Source: Tetrahymena thermophila SB210 (Eukaryota; Ciliophora; Oligohymenophorea; Hymenostomatida; Tetrahymenidae). Taken from it: a stretch of 64,000 bases of DNA. The translations under genes and the position numbers were made by a program. Positions within the stretch are counted from its first letter, which is position 1; each line of letters starts with the position of its first letter. Location: the NCBI RefSeq assembly GCF_000189635.1, contig NW_002476433.1, positions 186,001-250,000 of the forward strand. Direction: 5' to 3'. Below, piece by piece: positions 1 to 12,150 of this stretch. Under the pieces are notes generated by a model. The model did not search any database. It was not told the origin of the DNA and worked only from the letters and a program-made list of their open reading frames with translations.

Positions 1-2040
1 TACGTCATCTAATACATAATTTAGTAAACAGAAGTAAAATAGTAATAAACTCTATAATAAATTTACTTTACTATTAAATCACAATAATTTATCTAAATTA
101 TACAATTATTAAACATTTTAATATTTAATTTTATTTAATCTAAAAATAATTAAGCCATATTCTATTATTTTTACTTGCTTTTTTTTCATATTTTTATTCT
201 TTTTAAAATCTATAAATATCAATTATGATGATCATTAACATGAGCCTATCGCATATTTATATTTATCAGACTATAATTTTAAAATTACTCTCTATCTATA
301 TCAATCATCCTCAACATCAATCAATCTGATACTTTGTAAATATTTTTTTAAAAATTATCAAATTTAATTCCATCATATTACTTCTATTTTCCTAATTATC
401 AACACTAATCCCAAAAAGTAGATGCATAAAAAAGGTTTAGGAGGTAAGAAATTAAATGTTACTTTAATTTAATTAAAAACGTAAAAAGGTTTATGATTTC
501 AAAATTATATTTAATTTTTTTAATAAATGAACAAATATGTAATGATTTATTGCTAATTATTATTTTATGTATGCTAAATTTATTTAATTATTATAGCTTT
601 ATTGATAGCTATTGAATGGTCTGAGTAATAAGTATAGTTTTTTAGAAAAAAGCAGCTGAAGATTTAAAGGAAGGTTAATAATTAATAACCATTCAAAAAG
701 AATTAGTTTTACAATTTAATTTAATTAACTTAAATAGAAGAAGCTCTAATTCTAGAAGCAAATAAAATAAAAAATTCTTTTCTATATTAACACTTGATGT
801 TGAATTTTTTGGGTTACTCCAGATCAAGATCTTAACTTAGCCATTCAACATGTAGAAAGAAAGTAAATATCTAAATAAAAATATTTTAATTTCTTAGCAT
901 TTTTCATTAATCAAATATTAAATTTTTCTCATTAAGACATTGAAAACAAAAAAAGCACTCAAATGTAGAAATAGAATCAAAAAATCATAACTGTAATAGG
1001 AAGAAATTATCAAAGAATGAATAATTTCTAATTTTTATTCTTAATAAGCTATGAAACTTACACAAACAAACCCAACCAAAATATTTAAATTTAAAATTTA
1101 AAAGCGATTTATTTTACATCTAAATTGTATTTATTTTATTATGAACAAAAAAGTTAGTCACCTTTATATTTTGTAATTAACTTATGAAAGTTTTATTTTT
1201 TTCATTCGTAAATTTAATTTACTGTTTGAATATATCCTCTTCAATAATTGCATTTCATTGCTTTTTTATCTTATTTATCAATTATAAATTCTCAAAGCCC
1301 AAATATTTAACAAAGTGACAAGATTAATAACATTATTATTTAGTGTTTTTTTCATTTTATTTTAACATTTTATGAATTAAATAATTTATGAAAAGAAAAT
1401 TTAATAAAAAAACATTTATTACTTAAAAACAAAATATATTTTAAAATATAAATTCTACTGCAAAAACAGTGAAATATTTAAGATGTAACAACAAAAATGA
1501 ATATTTAAGAACTATTATTAAGATAATACATCAAAAATTAATAAATAAAATTGTAATCTTAAAGGTTTTTTTATTTTGTTATATCATGAACAAACCTACA
1601 TTTTTTTAAAAGTTATTTATTAAGATTAAAATTTTTACATAGTGATTCATAGAAAAAGATGAAGATAATAATATAATTTTGCTTTATTTAGTTTGGAAAC
1701 TAATAAAAATAATTAAGATAATTGCAAATTTAAATATGCAATTACCAAATATATATTTGGTTTCTAAATTTAAATTGAATTAAAAATTAAAATCGTTACC
1801 ATGTATTGCTGCTGCAAAGCTATTTGATTTGAACTTTTATATTTATCTATTCTTGTTATTTATTGATTCGAGCATTATAAGCATTATAATAAAATTTAAT
1901 TTTCGCACCTCTTTTGATCCTAATTAATGTTATTGTAATTATAGGAAAAAAATTTGTGAAAATCAATTAATTATTAGGTAAAAATTTAAAAACAATAAGG
2001 TCAAGTAAATTTAATATATTGTAAATTAAGTTGTAGATTA
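1..2040. repeat. Segmental duplication, copy 1
   Basis: This stretch aligns along its length with about 16870-18900 and 29390-31390, with scattered substitutions and small indels. It carries the SR-gene fragment S1 followed by the same AT-rich tail as the other two copies. By analogy with those copies, an RWNMK-family gene would lie just beyond the left edge of the window. Similarity stops near 2040, after a short motif about an intron-like TTAGGTAAAA. No intact gene is visible in it. Confidence 0.85.
411..1022 (+). pseudogene. SR splicing-factor gene fragment S1
   Basis: This is a non-functional 3' copy of the SR gene at 7195-9593. It begins inside the sequence matching exon 2 (AAAAAGTAGATGCATAAAAA) and keeps, in order, the exon 3 block (597-672), remains of the RS exons and the last exon tail. 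Introns are retained at the same places, so it arose by DNA duplication rather than from mRNA. The first exon, with the start codon and the N-terminal half of the RRM, is absent. Much of the arginine-serine coding region is lost and frames are disrupted. S2, S3 and S5 start at the same point. Confidence 0.8.
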
Positions 2041-2804
2041 TGGAGTAATCAATAAATAATTTTACAATTAATTGTTTATGTTATTTTAATAATATGTGAA
2101 TTATTTTTATATAGTGTATTGTAGTAAAATATTTGCCAAATCTGTTATTTGACTTGTAGTAATTGTGTAATTAGAATATATTATAAAAATCTTTAAAAAG
2201 TAGTCTAAAAAGTTTAGTTCCAGCCAGACCACACTTTTCCTCTTGTATAATATCTTAAAGAAAATATTAATTAATTACTATTCAAATAAAATCAAAATTC
2301 GTTTTGAAAATATTTTTAAAGAAAAAAAGAAGTTTTGAGTTAGCTTTATAAATTAAATAAAAATATTTTGTAATAAAATAAAAGAAACTACTAATAAATC
2401 TCATAAAATTACAGATTCCAATCTGAAATATGAGTTTATTAAATTTTACTATTTTGATTTTAACTTCAATAAAAATATTAAAAAAAAAAAATAAACAATG
2501 TTACTTATAATTATAAATTTTATTTTATAAACTTTAAAAAAAGGATTTAATTTTTAAATTTAATAAATTTTATCTAATTTATAGTTATTTTTTATCTAGG
2601 ATGCAGAGTATCAATCAATTTTAAAAACCATTATCCTCAACTATCGAGAAAGGCTACAGATCAGTATATATCATATAAGATATAGCATTTGTTATTTTTA
2701 TATACTTATTATTAGTTAAAGAGTATGGATTTGTGGATATAAAATATTCTAATATTTATTTTTGTTTTTTATTTTACTATTTTAAATTTTCAAGTTCTTA
2801 AAAT

Positions 2805-2852
<48 letters not shown>

Positions 2853-3038
2853 AGTAACAAGTATTTATGGTATTATCAGTTCGACTAATTTAGTATTATA
2901 GAAGATAGTATTCTATAATCAATTACATCTAGATTTTGTCTGTTTTCACATTTTGATAAGAAGAGTTTAATTTATTCTAATTGTAACTCTTTTGATTAGA
3001 ATATTTTAAATTACTCTTAGAGGTGATTTAAATTCATT
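2041..3038. other. AT-rich intergenic DNA with a GATA repeat
   Basis: I see no supported gene here. The stretch contains a GATA tetranucleotide run of about eleven units at 2807-2851. It otherwise consists of AT-rich sequence with no long frame in the ciliate code. It separates the duplicated block on the left from the 3' end of the minus-strand membrane-protein gene. Confidence 0.6.
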
Positions 3039-5171
3039 TCATCTAGTTAAAATAAAAATTAATAAACTTTAAGCCTTTAATTAGATAAATAGAAGAATAC
3101 CTGATAATTTACTCGTCGATGTGTTACCCTAATTTGGCCTTATTGATTCAATTGCTATTCCTACAAGATTTAAAGCAGCAAGTTATTCTTTACTTAATAA
3201 AATCATCACAGCTTTTTTTAAAAATAATATTTCCTTGTAAAACTTAAAAAAATCTAAACTATCATCTATAGATTTTTCTAATTAAACTTAAGCATCTTGA
3301 TCAAATCCTACAGATTTTAAAAACTCCTTACGCTTGAATAATCTATTAAACAGTTGAAAGTAATAAATATTTAATATATTTATTCAATAAACTTAAAAAT
3401 AATTGAATAAAATTTTAAGCTTTGCTTGCCAAATTAAAGTTTATTGAAAATTAAGTAAAGAATTTTACCTATTTGAAAATAGAATTTTCTCAAGTCTCTG
3501 CTAGATAGAAATATTATTTAAATTTTTGAAATTCTAGTATATTTGCTATTTAATAACATTAATATTTTTAATCTAACTTTTTTAAATACCAGGTTGATTT
3601 AGTTAGTTAACATTCTTAAAAATGTTATAATTGTTTTGAGTTTTTGATAGATCCTTAATTTTTATATTATTAGATCCTTTCTGTTAGAAATTTGATTTTT
3701 ATTAATAAAATGATTCATTTCTTTAAACATTTGGGACAAAAACTCTCAATTTTTTTTCTAACTTTATAGAATTCTAAAATGTCTCTACCCTATTTAGATT
3801 TAGTTTGAGGTTTTATTATTTATCCTAATTTTTTTATTTAAAAATTTCATTTGGCTGTTCTTATTCATACTCTTCTTTAATAAAGTCATTTTCTTTTTTT
3901 TCGCTATTGCTAGTCAATAACTACCGAAATACAATTTAACTAGATTTTGGTGTCAAACTCTATGGTAAAATATTATGTTGACTTTCTTATTCTTATTCTA
4001 ATTCAGTTTAAGTTTGCTAATTTTCATGATTTTAATTCATTTATTATTCTTAAAATTGTTCATTAAAATTGACAATCTTGTTACAATTAATGACTTTTAA
4101 ATATGTACCTAAAAATAAGTTTTGTAATAATATAAAAAAAATGTCTCTTCGAATAAAACTTTGTGCCATCTTTCTGCAAAAATACCCTAAAAGTAGAAGC
4201 AAAGCTAAAACACTATTACAAAGAGCTAAAACTTGAGTAAATATTGGGTATTAAATATTATAGTAAATAATGCTCTCATCTAATCTAAATGTTATTTGAG
4301 ATAACATTTTATTACTTTTATTTTAAATTAATTCTGAACGAGAATAAGCATAGGTTTAATGATTAAACGAATTTAAAAAAGAGTAAATTTCTTTTTATTA
4401 AATTAAAAACCCTTTCTTAACTTAAGTAATTGCTTTTTAAATTTGTAATTCTTCATAAATAAATTGATTTTTCATAGACGGACTTTATATCAGCTTATAT
4501 TGATCTTAAACGACCTATGAAGATGTGTTAAAATAAGAAGTTTATATCTTATAAAAAAATCCATAACTTAAATCAAATTAGTCTATTGATTATTAGTCTG
4601 CACAATTATCTGGAACAGTGGTTTTGTATTAATCAGTATCTTAGCAATTATATGTGATTAGAGTTAAGTATGAAAATAATTTACTAAAGTCTGCTAAATT
4701 AGTTAACTTAAGATCAGGATTTTAACTCAAATCTAAGCAGTAAAAGCCTTTTAATTATGGATTTTAACATTTTACTATATTCAATCGTATAATTTGAAAT
4801 TTATTATTATTTGAGGATATATAATAACTCAAAAATACTTTATATATTTTATTTTACTCTTCTTCTAATTCCATTAAAGTTTTACCCTATAAGAGTGAAT
4901 AATAACCAAATGCAAACATATCACTATTTAATTAAACATCAATCCCATCAGATACTATACCTTGTTATCTAACATTAGGTTCCATCTATCCATCAAAGTA
5001 GAGGTATGATTAATAAAAGAAGTAAATGCCAGTTAAAATAACAATTATGATTGTTAAAATAGAACCGAAAATAGTTCTTTTTTTTAATTATTATTTACTT
5101 GCATTAAATTAAATTGATTCAGAGAATATGTCTAAATTCTTAAAAAACTCCAATACCTTTATTTTTGGCAT
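3039..5171 (-). CDS. Ciliate-specific membrane protein, 668 aa, two exons
   Basis: Exons are 5171-3469 and 3342-3039, joined by a 126-nt GT..AG intron; lengths 1703 and 304 nt keep frame and give 668 residues ending in TGA. The N-terminus (FFKNLDIFSESIQFNASKQQ) is followed by a hydrophobic segment at residues 34-53, then a long, probably extracytoplasmic domain with cysteines at about 135, 145, 176 and 190 (motifs CQNPQLKGFYCLD, TVPDNC). A second, strongly hydrophobic segment lies at about 310-332 (LALCNSVLALLLLLGYF), followed by a charged, glutamine-rich cytoplasmic tail. From memory, this layout matches a large ciliate family annotated only as putative transmembrane proteins; I know no function for it. 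Met 5171 was chosen because it directly precedes the family-like N-terminus. The reading frame is uninterrupted, so it looks like an active gene. Confidence 0.85.
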
Positions 5172-5429
5172 TTATTTCTACTTTTCTTTCTCAAATTTTT
5201 GTTTCAAATAATCAATCTAATTTACTAATTTTTTGAATAAAATGATGATTATATAGATTTGTGAAATAGCAAAATCACTAAAATTAAATAATACATATAA
5301 TTAATAAAAAAAATTGAAAGCAATATTATACATTATCATAACAGAAATAAAATATTTTAATAAAACTCCACCTTATTAAATAAAAACTTTTAAATAGCAA
5401 AATTTATTTATGCTAAGATAATCTTGAAA

Positions 5430-6775
5430 TTTTAGCAGAAGGTAAAACTCTCAATCCTAATCTTCTTTAATTTACTACCTAAATGAATAAATTTCCTAAT
5501 TTAACATCATTCAAAATGAACTTATTGTAAGAGCTTTCTTTTACATTTCTTAAAATAACAAGCGAGTAAGAATAAATAGCAGTAATAATATTTTAATAAT
5601 TAAAGCAACAATTAGCTAGAAGTATCAAACAATGCTTTAGTAAATAACTTATAAAACTTTGCTCATCTAAAGAAGCTTTTCTTAAATTTCGGGTAAATAT
5701 TTACTTTTAAAATAAATTAAACGTCTGAAAAGAAATTTTATATATTTATTTGATAAAGGTTTACAGGACTTAACTCTGTTGAAATAAAATCATTAGATAA
5801 AGTTTTAAGAAAGATTTGTTTTTTAGAGAAGCTAACAGTAGTGAGAATGTAAATATAAATAATTAAAGGAAGTAAGTATACATATTCAAGTAAATAAGTT
5901 AATATAAAAAGAGATTCAAACTGTTAGGATATTGGTGCAGGGTTTTAATTTTGATAAGGAATTGAGTCTTTACATAATTTAAGATCTTTTTTTTTACTTA
6001 TGGAGTAAATTTATTATTTGCTAAATTTTATTTTAATTAAAAAATATAAAGTCTTTCAAATATTTCGCATGAAGTTGTTGCTATGATAGCTAACTTATAT
6101 AAAGAATTAGTTTAGCTGAGAAAACTTAAATTATGGTTGAGGTAAACTAAAAAGATAGATTTATTTAATCACTAATGAAAAATTAATATCAAAAAAGATT
6201 AAATGAGATTAAAACTGACACTGCTCTTCTCTTTGTGAATGCATTTTAAAAATTAGTTAATTTATAACAATTAGATTTATAACTAGATTAATTTTAAGAA
6301 AGTTATTTCATCCCTATTTATATACTAACTAATATTTTAATAAATAAAAGGCATAATTTGATTTTAGATAGATTAGCATTTAAAATAGCAATATTGATGA
6401 TAGTATCTTCATACTAAACATCAACTAGCTTTTTATGGAGTATTTAAACCATTTTTTTTTTTCTATTCTCTAATCAAATGCACAATTAAAAGAGGAGAAG
6501 CAGAAGATATAGGTGGTACTACTGAAGCCACTTTAGACAAGATAGATGAAATTTTAGATCATTTTGGTTAAGATATGAGAAAAAATATACTTTCATTAAT
6601 AGCTTATAAAAAAAAGATTTCTGATTAATTACTTTTTATATTTCTAAGAAAAAAGTCTAGAATTCAGAAAATTCTAATTAAAAAATATTTTTATAATTTT
6701 CTTCTTATTATTTATATAGTGATTTTAATTTATCCTGATTTAAAATGGTGTTTGTTTGTTTGTTTGTTTGTTTGA
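5430..6775 (+). CDS. Probable multi-exon gene, model incomplete
   Basis: Several short stretches read as coding in the ciliate code and sit between plausible splice sites. They are a leucine-rich stretch about 5430-5693 open in two frames, 5767-5848 (SLDKVLRKICFLEKL), 5928-6004 (QGFNFDKELSLYIIQDLF), about 6050-6125 (EVVAMIANLYKELVQLRKLK), and a last exon 6404-6775 of 124 codons ending in TGA (GGTTEATLDKIDEILDHF). The end of that last frame runs into a TTTG microsatellite, which is unusual and may mean the true end is earlier. I could not find a single set of splice sites that joins all pieces in frame, so this may be a decayed gene. No family was recognised. Confidence 0.35.
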
Positions 6776-7194
6776 TTGTTAGTTTGTTTTTTTATGTAGG
6801 ATTTTTATTTTATGAATGTAAGAATTGAATACAAAAATAAATAACATTTTATAAGTTTGGATTAAAGGTAGATTTAGCAAGAGAAATAACTAAAGAAATT
6901 TATATTAAATTTGATAGAATACGAAATTATTTTTGTAAAGTGAAATAATGAGTGCATCTAGAAAGAAGATATTATTATAAATTGAATTATAATAAAATGA
7001 TTTATGATAAATTGATTGATTATTTATTTATGTATATATGCATGCTTTGATTTGGGAGAGTGAATGAAATTTGAGGGATATTTATTTATTTGTTATTTTA
7101 AATGAAAAAATATATTGTTTTTTATAAGTATTTGTTATATAAAAAATATATAAATCAAATAAGATATTAAGAAACATATTTCAAAAAAAAGAAC
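6776..7194. promoter_or_regulatory. Intergenic region upstream of the SR gene
   Basis: AT-rich spacer of about 420 bp, following the TTTG microsatellite and leading to the start codon of the SR splicing-factor gene. It presumably contains that gene's promoter and 5' leader. No motif could be identified with confidence. Confidence 0.4.
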
Positions 7195-9593
7195 ATGAGC
7201 TAGTTTAGTTTATTTATAGGGAATGTTTCAAAGAATGTAGATTAAAAACGTTTAGAGAAAGAGTTTTCTAAGTTTGGCGAATGCACTGTCGATTTGAGAG
7301 TAAATAGATTCATTTTATTAACAAATTTAGCAATAAACTGAAGATTTTTATTTAAAAATTTTTAAACTTTGAATAAAGTGACCCATAAATCAACTGCTGG
7401 ACAAGCAATCAATAAAATACCATCATCTTATTTTATTGATCTTGTATTAATTTAAATAAATCATACATACATGATTGCTAACTTCAGAAATTTGAAGCTA
7501 AGCACTTTTCAATTTTTCTAAGATTATGATTGCATCAGCTCGGAACAAATATTCCTACCTAGCGATGACTGACCCTCGGGCAGCTTTTCAATAATATCCT
7601 CCCATTCTTTATTGCCTACTCCTATATTTAGAGTCAGTAGAATTACCCTAAAATATGATTAATAAATGATCATAAATTGAATTCTGCTTAGATTACTTTG
7701 ATTTATAATTCTTCTTAAAATGAGAGTATCTATCGACCAACTACCCACACACCCTTCCTACCAATATCAACCCACCAGTCGATTCAACCAATCATCAATA
7801 ATTTTCTATGCTAAGAGAAACATTTGGGTAATGAAAAATCAACAACATCATCATCAAAATACCAAGCAACAAGCATCTATCTACCCATCCATCCTTCCAT
7901 CCACCCATTCAACCAACATGTTCATATTCCCTAGATTAAATACCACCCAAACAGCAAAACAATAAGCTTACCATAATATAGTAAAATCAACAAAAAATTT
8001 CTTTTAATTTAAAATCATCATTGTTGAGAGAAAGAAAGCATAATATATAATATGAATTTTTTCAATAAACAAAATTATTTATATAATATTTAATATTTTC
8101 GATATCTAAAAATAGATGCTAATAAATAAATTAGCCATATTAATTGCTTACTTAATCAAATGAATTAAAAAATGTATTGTGAAAAAATATTTTTTAAGCA
8201 AATTGGATTGATTCATTATTTTTGCTCTATTTAACCAAAAAATGAAAATTAATAAGCAAAATAAACTAAAACATGATAAAATAAGTAGTAATTAATTATT
8301 TCAGAAATGGCTATTTTTTATTTATTGATATAATTAAGTAACTTGTTTGATTATAAAAAAAGGAGATATATTAAGCTATTTTATCCATTATTACTTTACA
8401 AATAAAATAGAAGGAAAATAAATAATTTCTCTTCATTAATTTCACTTTTTATTAATTTATTGTTAAATTGTGATTTTGTAATAATATATTCAAATTTAAT
8501 ATTAGAGAAAGTACGCATTTGTTTCTTTTAAAGAAGTCAGAGACGCAGAAGATGCCAAAAAGTAGATGCATAAAAAAGATTTAGGAGGTAAGAAATTAAA
8601 AATTTACATCCAACAATAGAAAACAAAAAAATATTTTATGATATAAAAATAATAATAAATAGTTAATTTTGTAATAAATAAACAAATATTTAAGGATTTA
8701 TAATGAATTATTATTTTATGAGTAATAAATTTATTTACTTATTTATTTTAGGTTTATTGGTAACTGTTGAATGGTCTAAGTAATCAGGAAGGTTTGAAGA
8801 AAATAGCAGTGGAAGATTTAGAGGAAGGTAAATAAATAAATAATACCAATGCAAAAGAAGTAAGTTTTTTATTTTAATTTAAATAATTTAAATAGAAGAA
8901 GAAGCTCCCGTTCAAGAAGTAGGTAAAATAATAACATTTTTTTTAATATCCACGCTTGAATCATTTTCTAATTAATAGAAGAAGAAGCTCATCAAGAGAT
9001 AGAAGTAGAAGAAGAAGATACTCTAGATCAAGATCTTCAAGCAACCATTCATCAGATAGAAAGTAAATAACTAAATAAATAATTTTAATTTTCTAAGTAT
9101 TTTTTATTAATTAAATATTTAATATTTCTTTGTTTATTTCTTTAGAATTTCAAGAAGAAGAGATAGAAGCAGAAGTGGAAGTAGAAGAAGAACTAGAAGA
9201 AGCAGCAGAAGTGATAGTCGAAAAAACAGTAGAAAGAGAGATGAAAAAAAAACTAATGGGTCTGATAGAAGAAGAAGAAGATCTGAGTCCTCAAAGAAAA
9301 AAAAATCCTCTAGAGATGACAGAAGTCCTAAGAAAGATAGCTCTAGCAAAGATAAGAAGTCAGAAAATGGAAAAAGAAAAGACTCTAGTCTATCTCCTAA
9401 AAAATAAATCAGCTCAGAAAATAGTAAAAATTGTATTTATTTGTTGAAAAAATAATATCTTAAAATATTAACAAATTTAAAAGAATCTGAATTAAAAGAT
9501 TAAGACATTGAAAACAAAGAAAGCACTCAAATTGAGGAATAGACTCAATCTCAATAATAGTAACAACAATAAGAAGAAATTATCAATGAGTGA
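7195..9593 (+). CDS. SR-type splicing factor (RRM plus RS domain), 273 aa
   Basis: Six exons: 7195-7299, 8506-8587, 8752-8827, 8896-8922, 8979-9062 and 9146-9593. Lengths sum to 822 nt and all junctions keep phase. The N-terminal RRM shows RNP2-like LFIGNV and RNP1-like RKYAFVSF, then AEDAKKQMHKKDLGG and LLVTVEWSK, the usual pattern of SR-protein RRMs. The rest is an arginine-serine domain (RRRSSSRDRSRRRRYSRSRS) and a lysine/serine/glutamine-rich tail. Such proteins bind exonic enhancers and promote spliceosome assembly in the nucleus. It is the only copy in the window with exon 1; fragments S1-S5 are partial copies. Intron 1 is 1206 nt, far longer than its neighbours (68-165 nt), and contains a GC-richer island, which suggests regulated splicing. 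The acidic frame overlapping exon 6 is only the shifted reading of the RS repeats. Confidence 0.9.
7480..7970 (+). other. GC-rich island inside SR intron 1
   Basis: This part of intron 1 is much richer in G and C than the surrounding DNA. Its first half (7480-7640) contains small hairpins, for example CTTCA..TGAAG and GGAA..TTCC, and the strings CGATGACTGACC and CTCGGGCAGC. Its second half holds a frame open from 7720 to a TGA at 8053, 111 codons in the ciliate code, rich in CCA/CAA/ATC codons and unlike known proteins. It could be an alternative (poison) exon, a structured intronic RNA, or simple low-complexity sequence (CCAT/CATC runs at 7880-7910). Confidence 0.4.
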
Positions 9594-10842
9594 ATTATTT
9601 GTAAATTTTTTTGATTAAAATGTGAAACTTACACTTATCCAAACCATAAAAGCAAAAATCAACTCTTAAAATTTAAAAATGATTTATTTTACATTCAAAG
9701 TTGTATTTTATCTGTATTTTTTTAAAAGTTTGTCACCATTATATTTTATTATTAATTTAAGTAAGAGTGCTTTTTTCTTTCTTTAATTTTATTTATTGTT
9801 TTAAAATACATTCTTCAATAACTACAAGTCATCATTTATTCATGTATTAAACATATTTTTTTATGAAAATTATCAAAATGATAAAATTAATGATATTATT
9901 TTTTTAAATTGTAATTACAATAGAATAATTTTATCGAAATATCAATATTTTAATGTTTCTTTTTATTCTATTTTTTCAATTTTATAATTTTATGAATCAA
10001 ATAATTAATGAAAAGAAAATGAAGTAATTAACCAACCTATGATTTAAAACTAAAAGTTACTTTCATTTATATATATTCTACCAGAAAAATGAGGAAATAT
10101 TTATTTAAGATACCACTAAAGAAATAAGTATTTATGAACTGAGAAGGCAATCCATTATTACTCATTAATTAAAAATATATTCCTTCAGGTTTTTTTTTCA
10201 AATATCAAAATACTTTATAAAGGAGAAAGTTTTTAGAAACAAACCTCAATTTTATGAAAACTCAAATATGTCAAATAGATTATTTAAAATATTAGAAAAA
10301 ATGATTGTCAAGTATTTTTAGTGATAATTTTATATATTGAAAATTAATAATTAATGAATTTTTTTGTAGTTAATTAATAAAATATTCAAATAAACTGAGA
10401 AATAAATAACAAATTGACGCAACCTTAAATTTTGATATAAAAAAGATAAATCCAAGGGATAAATATTTAAAAAGTTCTTATTTTATAAAAGAATTTTAGA
10501 ATTGGCAGATAAATCAGGTAAAAAGCAAAAAGAAATAATTGTATGACCTCACAAAATTATTTTTATTGATATTATTCCTAAGTAAACTAATAAGCAGAAA
10601 AATCTGCTGCATACATCAAACCTTTTTTTTTATTATAAAATAAGATAATAAATTTAAAAGATTTTATAATACTACGCTAGGATAATGATCTTATGAGAGT
10701 TTGATTATAAAATTTATGTGAGTCAACATACAAAAAGTTATTTTTATAAATATAAACAAAGAAATAATTTCATATGAATGTATGTAAAAAGTTATTTACA
10801 TTTTTTATAAAGGAATAATTATTGTCAATTATATTAATAAAG
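9594..10842. repeat. Repeated 3' flank of the SR gene
   Basis: This holds the 3' flank of the SR gene and AT-rich DNA. The same sequence recurs behind S1-S5, and without an SR fragment at 26810-27650 and 37540-38450. No gene was found. The repeated flank leads, in the modules, to the 3' end of an RWNMK-family gene on the minus strand. Confidence 0.7.
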
Positions 10843-11098
10843 ATTACTCTAAAATCTTAGTCAATATTCCAGTGCCCCCTTAATATCCCATGTATTAAAA
10901 ATTTACAATTTTTTTAATACCACTCAAAAAAGTTTTTAATTAATCTTGTACTTAATTAACGAGAATCTACGGTAATTTATCTCATTAAAAAATTATTATA
11001 AATATATCCAATGGGAAATTGAGTAAAATTTAGACAGACAAAAAATGACAATCACCATCCCAGTAGAATGGAGATATTGAGTAGGGATTTAGAGTAAT
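10843..11098. mobile_element. MITE-like element, 256 bp, with terminal inverted repeats
   Basis: The ends are inverted copies of each other. The left end reads ATTACTCTAAAATC and the right end, reversed, ATTACTCTAAATC. The similarity continues with mismatches for about 30 bp (CTCAATAT in both). The corresponding place in the related modules near 15430 and 27990 lacks this sequence, so it is an insertion. The interior has no open frame and is slightly GC-richer than its surroundings (AGTGCCCCC, CCATCCCAGT). TA is a possible target duplication if the element starts at CTCTAAA. The superfamily is uncertain. Confidence 0.65.
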
Positions 11099-11235
11099 AT
11101 AGAAGTTTATAATCAAATATTTAAAAAATATAAGAGAATATAAGAGAATATGAAATATTGATTGTATTTTAAATATTCTTTATTTCCATACTTTAATAAC
11201 TTGAATAGAGCATTTTCTACATAATATATTTTGAA

Positions 11236-12150
11236 AAATGAATGGATAAATAAATAAATAAATAATTAGTATTTAACAAATTAAAAATAGATAAAGAGAG
11301 TAGGAGGAAATAAAATCAATAAAAAATTCATTACATAGTAACAAAATATTATAATTTATTTTTAAGATTGAAGTCCATAAAAAACTGATTTAATTGTTAA
11401 TTTGTAAAGGCAAATACATAATTGCTCAAGTAGACTTGATAGATATATTAAATTATAAAGGAATAAAGTATTATTAATATTATTATATATTTAAATTTTA
11501 TATCAATATATTTTTTAAATAATTGATTTCTTTTTCTGGTAAAATCTTATTTCCTAACATTATTTATTTTGGATTCTCAATATAATTTAGTAAAAACTAA
11601 CTTAATTCTTCATGCTATTTCTTATTTATTACTTTACTGTTATCTAACCATAATTTTTTAATATTTTTTAAAATGAATAGATAAATAAATAAATAATTAG
11701 AATTTAACAAATTAAAAATAGAGAAAGAGAGTACGAGGAAATAAAATCAATATAAAATTCATTACCTTAATATAGCAACAAAATATAATAATTTATTATA
11801 AAGATTGTAGTTGCCCTTAAAAAACTGATTTAACTGTTAATTTGTAAAGGCAAATAAATAATTACTCAAGTAGACTTGAAAGATAGATATATTAAATTTT
11901 AAAAGAGTAAAGTATTATTAATATTATTATTTTTTTAAATTTTATATCAATATAATTTTTTTATAATTGATTTATTTTTTTAAATTTTATATCAATATAA
12001 TTTTTTTATAATTGATTTATTTTTCTGGTAAAATCTTATTTCCTAACATGATTTTGGATTCTCAATATAATTTAGTAAAAACTAACTTAATTCTTCGTGC
12101 TATTTCTTATTTCTTACTTTACTATTATCTAACCATAATTTGTTAATATT
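11236..12150. repeat. Local tandem duplication, unit about 437 bp
   Basis: Sequence 11236-11672 is repeated directly at 11673 to about 12150. Each unit runs from the spacer (AAATAAATAAATAATTAG) into the 3' end of an RWNMK-family gene. A second, smaller direct duplication of about 50 bp lies at 11934-12015. The event left one truncated gene end (11510-11665) downstream of the intact copy A. Confidence 0.75.
11510..11665 (-). pseudogene. Truncated 3' end of an RWNMK-family gene
   Basis: It matches about the last 45 codons of copy A and ends abruptly at the duplication junction, TAATATTTTTTAAA. It contains a 4-nt insertion relative to copy A (ATTATTTATTTTGG against ATTATTTTGG), so it is also out of frame. 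It is a by-product of the local tandem duplication. Confidence 0.8.

Noticed and set aside
1734-1765. Conserved inverted motif CCAAATATATATTTGG as an origin or operator
   Set aside because: It is repeated only because its block is duplicated (18605, 31085). Nothing else supports a function.
7501-7640. Possible snRNA (U2- or U5-like words) or box C/D snoRNA in SR intron 1
   Set aside because: There are only short coincidental matches: no complete C and D boxes with a terminal stem, and no Sm site in the right context. It is kept only as a GC island.
9130-9447. Acidic open frame (EEEIEAEVEVEEE) over the last SR exon
   Set aside because: It is the shifted reading of AGA-rich arginine/serine repeats. 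The frame in phase with the five upstream exons gives the RS domain.
10028-10042. Sequence resembling the Tetrahymena chromosome breakage sequence (TTAACCAACCTATGA)
   Set aside because: Only about 11 of 15 positions fit. The known sequence tolerates very little change, and there is no sign of a chromosome end here.
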